A stretch of 13,415 nt of DNA. It comes from Phoronis pallida. Lineage: Eukaryota > Phoronida > Phoronidae. Below are positions 8,421 to 13,415 of this stretch, piece after piece. The position numbers were made by a program, and so were the translations under genes. Every line of letters begins with the position of its first letter. Position 1 is the stretch's first letter. Where the stretch lies: positions 1-13,415 of the forward strand of contig JAOXYC010163327.1 in assembly GCA_028565715.1 (NCBI GenBank), read 5' to 3'. The notes under the pieces were generated by a model. The model saw only the letters and a list, made by a program, of their open reading frames with translations. It did no database searches and was not told the DNA's origin.

Positions 8421-10284
8421 GTTTTTATGCGTCCACATATTGATTTGTGATCGCATTTTGTTGTCATCCTGGTGATCGTCAGTCGTCCACAATTGGTTTC
8501 TGATTGATTATTTCGAAAAACGCACGTTACATTTTCCATGGATCAGAATGAAAAGATTTTCAGGTCGTGCCCTGCACCCAGGCTCCCCCTGGTGGCAAAA
8601 AAGGACGGAAGTTGCTGTAATTGGTTTTTTGTCCTGTGATGTATAAATGAATTAATTTAATATGAACATTTAGTGTAAACAATATTATTTTGTCATTTTT
8701 GCAAAATTGTGAGCAGAGAAAATCTCAACAGCAAAATAATAAACAATAGGAAATAAAATATTACAAGAAGTGCTCTAATGTTTATTACAAGGAATGGAAT
8801 GCAAAAAATTATCATAAATAATGGTTATACAAGAATTTCACTACGTATAAATATATGTGGACTTAGAAAAATCTTAAATTTTAATTATTTGACAACATAA
8901 TGTCACAACCAACTATTACCATTCCTTAAAATCTTTTCACATTTGACACTATTTACTCTTACTAAATTAACATTCTACAGTAGGTCTTGTAACATGCAAT
9001 GAAGAACATAAAATAATGATATATTGCTTAATTTGCACTTTTTAATGATCTACTTATCCGTAAAGCAATTCTTTTTATTTTAATCCAAATTATTGTTTTA
9101 ATCTAGACCAACCTTTCTGAACCTGATTCATATATTGTTCAAAATAGTTGATAATTTTACATTCGTAAGTAAGCAATGTATGACTTAAAGCTGGCATAGC
9201 AAAATGGCAATAATATGGATGGAATCTTTTAAATGATTTTTAAAAATAATGTAAAAAATATCTAAAATGGAAATGACAAGTAACACAAAATGTGTTTCAC
9301 ATGATAAACAAATAACATGTTAATTAACAAGACCTTAACAAAACACAATAAAGTCACTTTAAAGATGCATGAAGCCGTATTGTTGACCATAAAAGTAATA
9401 AAAATAAATTGATATTGAAACTTGCCTATTTAGAACTGCATGCACCATACTTGGAATATCCCAACATTTCTGGCTCCACACATTAATTTAAATAAATGCA
9501 TCCCTGAATGACTTTTAGAGTGTAAAATATCTTGGGTTGGGCCAACACAAGTTAAATTTTAATCTGTTTTAAGTCATTTTTGGAACTTATATGACTTTTA
9601 TGGTCATGGATACGGCTTATGCATCTTTAACATACTCAAGTTGCAATTTATAAAGATAACAAACAACAAACTTTGCTATAAATCTAATGTATACGTCCAT
9701 TATTTACTCAAAGAGATTCTAAGTACTGGGATCACTAGTTGATAATATTTACCCATGATTTACAAACTAATAAAAAAAATCAACCACATAATTTCATTGG
9801 TATTGATATTCTGAAAAATATCGGCAACCAATTTGACTGAATGTATCTAATACTGGTTCCTCATTGACTGCCTTTTAATTTTCATTCTAGAATTTTAACT
9901 CAAAGATGGCTTAAAAGCCTATTTCATGACTAACATGTTTAATCTTTCAAATCCAATGAGTGCATCATGTTTACTTGTAGAGCAAGCTATGAAGTTTAAA
10001 AACAGACATAGATTTTACAAATTAATACATGTTCTACAATAGACTAAACTCAGTCTGTCGTTTTCAACAATGGTGGGAGGTCTTCCGGTTCCTTGCCAAA
10101 AGTAGACGACCGTATTTAAACAGAGTGACGTAATCAACATACACTTAGTGATACTTGACTTTTGCGTAGGGAGTAAAGACCGTCGTTCGAGAGGGGCTGT
10201 GGGACAGACTAGTTCTACGCAAAAACACTCGGTTTTCCTATTACGAGCATGAAAGGCCATTAATGCTAGGTCCTTTTATAATTC
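8421..10284. other. Region between the convergent genes, including the 3' UTR of the minus-strand gene
   Basis: No supported coding sequence. It holds a CTCF-like motif (8582-8595) and one terminal-inverted-repeat element (9358-9630). The part next to 10284 is presumably the 3' UTR of the EGF gene. Minus-strand polyadenylation candidates are ATTAAA at 9938-9943 or 9874-9879 and AATAAA at 9074-9079; I cannot choose between them. The stretch 10020-10260 is less AT-rich than its surroundings, but no conserved protein is evident. Confidence 0.5.
9358..9630. mobile_element. Terminal-inverted-repeat element (MITE-like), copy 2
   Basis: Left end 9358-9397 and right end 9592-9630 are inverted copies of each other over about 40 bp with few differences (core acttttatggtca, then atacggctt, then atgcatctttaa). 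TTAA occurs at both edges (9359-9362 and 9627-9630), which would fit a TTAA target duplication or may simply belong to the termini. The interior matches copy 1 in opposite orientation. No transposase is seen. Confidence 0.8.
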
Positions 10285-10468
10285 TCAAACCTTCTTTGGT
10301 TTCAGTGAGTCAGTAAATAGTGGCACATTCAGTGGAGTGTCCATATATTCTACACTTTTACACTGATCATAGGCAGCATCTTCTGTCGACTGGTATGATT
10401 GATACGGCTCAGGAATCGTATCCATTGGAAAGTCAAACTGTGTGTCGTATTGTGATTCATATTGTGGA
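10285..10468 (-). CDS. EGF gene last exon: tyrosine-rich cytosolic tail and stop
   Basis: The acceptor is tctatatttcag. It encodes [20 protein letters not shown], then [20 protein letters not shown] and [20 protein letters not shown] before the TGA at 10287-10285. Several tyrosines with following polar or acidic residues could be kinase/SH2 or endocytic sites; this is inference. I recognise no homologous tail. Confidence 0.85.
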
Positions 10469-13415
10469 CTGAAATATAGAAAATACAGAATAGAAATAGG
10501 ATTAATTAATGGAGCATTCGTCACTTTGGAACTATCGACAACAACCCAGAAAAACTATTTTAAAGTTTTTAAACTTGAAAACAAAAATAAAATTGAGAAG
10601 CTGGCGTGCACTATGCGAGGATGTCACTTGTCAGTCTGACTAAAGTCTTATTTTGTGTCAAGTGTTCACTGTTCATATGATTGCTTTGGGCAGCCTCGCA
10701 GTCTCTAAAAATGATTCATCTTTTCTTTTAAAATGCCTGGATTTCAGAGGATTGAGGATTTTTTTTTAAATTCACAAAAATCTCGGGTTGTTCACGGTTA
10801 CGGGTAGTAAACAATGGTAAACAAGCTGGCAATAACAGATTGCTGTCCACATAAACAGACAACTTCTCACTAGAAAATTGTAACTGAAAATGCACATATT
10901 TTTTTTTAACTGGATAAGTTGTTTAAAAAACAATGACATAAAACAACTCACTGAATTTTTCTATTGGCCCTTTTATGAGAAAGCTGTCTAAATTTGGCCA
11001 ATAGTCCTTCGGGAGATTTGTGCATCCTAAAGTACATCACTGCAACAATGACGAGGACTAAGAACAACGCTGCTCCCAGGGTTCCAATAACAACATGGAG
11101 GCCACTAATGCTGCTAGGACTCTGATTGTTGAACGGATCCGCTTCCTTGTGTGACGTAGCTTTGACAAAGCCATCCACTGTAAAATAATGTTTCAATTCT
11201 TTGATTTTATAACGTGGTCTAATTGCTTTCAGCAAAACAAATCCTCATGTGAAAAGGTGCATCACAGCGCCACTCGTGGGGTAAAATTAAACTGGCTTAT
11301 AACGTTAAAATTACCACAGAAATTACTAGGACCCCAGTGGTGTAGTGGACTAGCACAACTATTATGTAAATAGGAGACCCGGGTTCGATTCCCAGTCGGG
11401 TTCTGAATTTTTCTGTCTTTTCAAATTTTTTGATTTTATAATGTTGTTAAGTTGTTTGTTGGTTGATTACGATATTTAGTTGGCACCAAAAGAAACGTGT
11501 TTTCACTTGAGACATCCAGGAACTATCTTAGCACCTGGTGTTTGGTTTATTACAAACACAAAAGGTGTCACAAAATGCCGGGCGCAATACATAACGAATG
11601 TAGATTCTCAGCCATCCAGTTGCCAAGAAGAAGCGTGTTAGTGAACACGCGAAAAGTAGCATGTATGTATCTAAATTTCCAGTAGCCTATTTGATTTAAT
11701 TAAAAACTTCATTAGACAGCAAAACTGCGTTGATAAAAGTTCAAAATAAAAACAGGGATATAATTGTGATGGCGGTTACTGATTTTAAAATGTTTAAAAT
11801 GATGAACATATTATTAACTCATACATTGCTACACATGAATGTAGAATTGTCAATTATTGAAATACAACGTTTCATCAGTTTCTTCTACACAAGTTGATAA
11901 TTTCAAGTTGCCAACTCTTGTTATTACCTAGCTACGGCTATGATTAATCAAAGCTAGTGTTTTTACCGCTGTTTTAATCATTTCTACGGGAAATAAAGTG
12001 CTGGATTTTATTCTATTTTAACTCATCTATATACACTCCGGTCTCGACAACATATTTTATTTTATGATTAATCAGTTGTTCCCACTATTTTTGACCTCCT
12101 ATTCTTTTCATATTCAACATGTACTTTAATTCATTCTTTATTCACTTTTCTGATGATGATTAGTACAGTCTGTAATTAGAACACATAGTGTCTTAATAAC
12201 TAACATGTAATTTCACAGTGTAATCCTGTAGTGAGTTGTACACATGATTAGAACCGTTATTAATACCCAAGTTTCTTAATAACTTACATGTAATTTCACA
12301 GTGTAATCCTGTAGTGAGTTGTGGACACGTACATGTATAGCCCGCAATCTTATCAACACATGTACCCCCGTGCATGCATGGTGAAGACACACATTCATCA
12401 ACGTCCACAGAACAGTGTTTGCCTAAAATCAAAAGAAAGACAATGAATTTTAGGGATAAATGAAGGAATATACCATAATACAAGTCATGAGTACTTCTCA
12501 AATAGTGGGTAAATATAGATGAACATAAATCACTAACTGGTGAGAGCATCTTGCTGAACTATTCAAGATCTACTTAACAATGGGGCTAGTTGACCAAAAG
12601 GCGGCAGCAGTGTATTATGTGGTAAATCAGCATAGCGCATGCGTCCGTAAAGCCATTGTTTACAGAGGAGCAGCCTGGTCGTGCGTAAGATCAGCTAGAG
12701 GACCAGGTAATACCACATAATACAATAGCGCCATCTGAGGAGTTCTCAGTTTGCCAACTAGCCCCATTCTAAACTGCAACTAACCGCTAGTTCCTTGAGG
12801 ACAGATACAGACAGTGTCATCCCCAAAGTCGACACACTTGACACCAGATTTACACGGGTTAGGCATACACAGGTCAACCTGGAATGAAGAAAGACTTATG
12901 AACATTTTAACAACAAATAAATGGACAACATTTAAAGAAAGTTATCTAGTATGCAAAATAACAAGGAATTTGAGAACTTTACTTAATAATGTGTGTTTTG
13001 TGTTATCATTCAAGTAAATCATTATATCACAAGTTATTGTATATTCATGCAGATATTGTCGGTCGCAGGTTACTTGCCAACCATGGCCAGTACTCATTCC
13101 CAGCTAAGTCGATTGTAGCAATGCCAGACAGGTGTCTTGCTCAAAGTCACAACGGACAGCCCAAGTTTGAATTAATACTCGAAGTCAGGACCTCTTGATT
13201 CTGCCGCTCTACCAACCGAGCAAATCCCACTAGCTGTTGTGTATATGGCACACGAAAAGTCACAAATACTTTTAATTGCTCTAATGCATTCTTATCATCT
13301 TTACCTTTATTGAACAGTCTTTGCCTGTATATCCCTTCGTACATTGACAGCTAAACCCATTCACTTTATCCACGCATATTCCAGCATTCTTACATGGATC
13401 AGACTGGCATTCATC
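10285..13415 (-). CDS. EGF-repeat single-pass membrane protein, C-terminal 249 residues (5' end outside window), 5 exons
   Basis: Coding segments on the minus strand are 13415-13305, 12878-12785, 12422-12288, 11177-10952 and 10468-10285; all join in frame. Residues 1-37, about 38-73 and 74-111 are three EGF-like domains with six cysteines each. A short stalk rich in polar residues follows, then a membrane helix at about 140-162 ([20 protein letters not shown]), a basic stop-transfer region, and a cytosolic tail of about 87 residues with six tyrosines, ending KPKKV. EGF 1 and 3 carry O-glucose (CxSxPC) and Asp/Asn-hydroxylation consensus motifs, and EGF 3 also an O-fucose consensus (CMHGGTC), as in Notch-pathway-type proteins. 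No Notch NRR repeats, ankyrin repeats or DSL domain are visible here. The family could be any EGF-repeat cell-surface receptor, so no name is given. Confidence 0.9.
10469..10951 (-). other. Last intron of the EGF gene
   Basis: AT-rich with A/T runs. Nothing recognisable was found. Confidence 0.55.
10952..11177 (-). CDS. EGF gene exon 4 in window: stalk, membrane helix and start of tail
   Basis: The acceptor is attattttacag and the donor is attca|gtgagt. It encodes a stalk ([20 protein letters not shown]), SSISGL, a membrane helix, then [20 protein letters not shown]. The positive charges after the helix fit an outside-N, inside-C topology. The frame joins EGF exon 3 through a split Leu codon and the next exon through a split His codon. 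Confidence 0.9.
11191..11441. repeat. Pair of about 22-bp direct repeats around the tRNA-like segment
   Basis: 11191-11212 and 11419-11441 share tttgattttataa exactly and most of the preceding bases (tttcaa...). They enclose about 210 bp with the tRNA-like sequence in the right half. They may be target duplications of an insertion, or a local AT-rich duplication. The remainder of this intron (11442-12190) shows nothing I recognise. Confidence 0.45.
11331..11403 (+). repeat. tRNA-like sequence with intact A and B boxes (tRNA pseudogene or SINE head)
   Basis: TGGTGTAGTGG (11338-11348) fits the A-box consensus and GGTTCGATTCC (11382-11392) fits the B box exactly. The D stem (GTGT with GCAC, one G-T pair) is intact, four of five anticodon-stem pairs form, and the T stem has one mismatch. 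The acceptor stem has two mismatches and a wobble, and the nucleotide before the anticodon is A rather than U. It is therefore not a working tRNA by eye. T runs follow from 11408, which could act as a pol III terminator. It lies antisense in an intron of the EGF gene. Confidence 0.65.
12191..12322. repeat. 49-bp direct duplication (83-bp period) containing a splice donor
   Basis: 12191-12239 and 12274-12322 are identical except for one base (12202 versus 12285). On the minus strand each copy holds the end of EGF exon 3 and its donor. The used donor reads gtaagt; the downstream copy reads gttagt. Confidence 0.95.
12288..12422 (-). CDS. EGF gene exon 3 in window: calcium-binding EGF domain
   Basis: The acceptor is tttgattttag and the donor is acat|gtaagt. 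It encodes [19 protein letters not shown], then [16 protein letters not shown] and [14 protein letters not shown] is a calcium-binding start, and CVSSPC, CMHGGTC and [12 protein letters not shown] are O-glucose, O-fucose and hydroxylation consensus motifs. The exon end and donor are duplicated 83 bp further on. Reading on without splicing gives a stop at 12193-12195. Confidence 0.92.
12579..12768. mobile_element. Foldback element with 14-bp perfect termini (MITE-like)
   Basis: aatggggctagttg at 12579-12592 is the exact reverse complement of 12755-12768. An inner pair, tgtattatgtggta (12611-12624) and 12711-12724, is also exact, and a smaller cctggtc/gaccagg pair sits inside. No coding capacity is seen. 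It fills much of the intron between EGF exons 2 and 3. The flanking cttaac and ctaaac could be an imperfect target duplication. Confidence 0.75.
12785..12878 (-). CDS. EGF gene exon 2 in window: EGF domain, less canonical
   Basis: The acceptor is tcttcattccag and the donor is agcg|gttagt. It encodes [20 protein letters not shown] then [11 protein letters not shown]. Five cysteines lie here, and the sixth (GGKHC) is in the next exon. It lacks the CxSxPC and hydroxylation motifs of its neighbours. It begins in phase 0 and ends in phase 1. Confidence 0.87.
13030..13229 (-). mobile_element. Decayed tRNA-headed SINE
   Basis: Reading the minus strand from about 13229, gctcggttggtagagc gives a perfect D-arm (GCTC/GAGC) and an A-box-like sequence. 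A degraded T-arm (gacttcgagtat) follows. The body contains gagcaagacacctgtctggc, a phrase resembling the central region of several metazoan SINE families as I remember them. The boundaries are approximate, and it is intronic in the EGF gene. Confidence 0.6.
13305..13415 (-). CDS. EGF gene exon 1 in window: calcium-binding-type EGF domain
   Basis: Open to the window edge. It encodes [20 protein letters not shown] followed by [17 protein letters not shown]: a complete EGF set of six cysteines with the DEC calcium-binding start, CQSDPC (O-glucose consensus) and [12 protein letters not shown] (hydroxylation consensus). The donor is ataaag|gtaaag, phase 0. Confidence 0.9.

Noticed and set aside
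10015-10260. 81-codon minus-strand open frame in a less AT-rich stretch, starting MAFHARNRKTECFC
   Set aside because: It lies downstream of the EGF gene stop on the same strand, has no recognisable domain and a composition like translated noise; treated as 3' UTR.
11331-11403. Functional tRNA gene
   Set aside because: The base before the anticodon is A instead of U and the acceptor stem has two mismatches plus a wobble; better called a tRNA-derived relic.
12193-12549. 118-codon minus-strand frame with an EGF domain and an apparent start ATG at 12549
   Set aside because: The EGF part is real, but the upstream 40 or so codons are intron read-through before a good acceptor (tttgattttag). The start is not real, and the end beyond 12288 is intron.

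Overview
The window is AT-rich animal nuclear DNA. Both genes are split by many GT-AG introns with T-rich acceptors. Their families (an IP3/ryanodine-receptor-type channel and an EGF-repeat membrane protein) are metazoan, and the introns carry tRNA-derived and inverted-repeat transposon debris. I read it as a marine-type invertebrate (echinoderm, hemichordate, cephalochordate or lophotrochozoan), but the sequence does not let me pick a phylum.

Left part, plus strand (182 to about 8420): the last 12 coding exons and the 3' UTR of a Ca2+-release-channel homologue of the IP3R/RyR superfamily. The exons join in frame to 556 residues: the pre-membrane linker, S1 to S6, the C2H2 linker finger, a coiled coil and a Pro/Ser-rich end. 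The fold is unmistakable and the linker finger keeps exact RyR spacing, but the selectivity filter (GGGVGD or GGGIGD in ordinary members) is absent. In its place is a GFIMGPLE/YFEEVPE segment interrupted by an intron. This is the most interesting biology in the window.

Middle (about 8420 to 10284): intergenic and 3' UTR sequence between two convergent genes. It holds one fairly complete terminal-inverted-repeat element and a CTCF-like motif.

Right part, minus strand (10285 to 13415): the last five coding exons (249 residues) of a type I membrane protein with at least three EGF domains, a short juxtamembrane stalk, one membrane helix and a tyrosine-rich tail of about 87 residues. The end of its last EGF exon, including the splice donor, is duplicated 83 bp downstream. 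Use of the copy would shift the frame and stop before the membrane helix, predicting a soluble form.

Repeats: two opposite-facing copies of one element family (592-948 and 9358-9630) plus a lone end (7004-7034); a 21-bp perfect palindrome nested in the first copy; three further foldback elements (1472-1582, 6286-6413, 12579-12768); a tRNA-like sequence with intact A and B boxes (11331-11403); and a decayed tRNA-headed SINE (about 13030-13229). I see no functional link between the two genes beyond adjacency. Nothing suggests bacterial, viral or CRISPR content.
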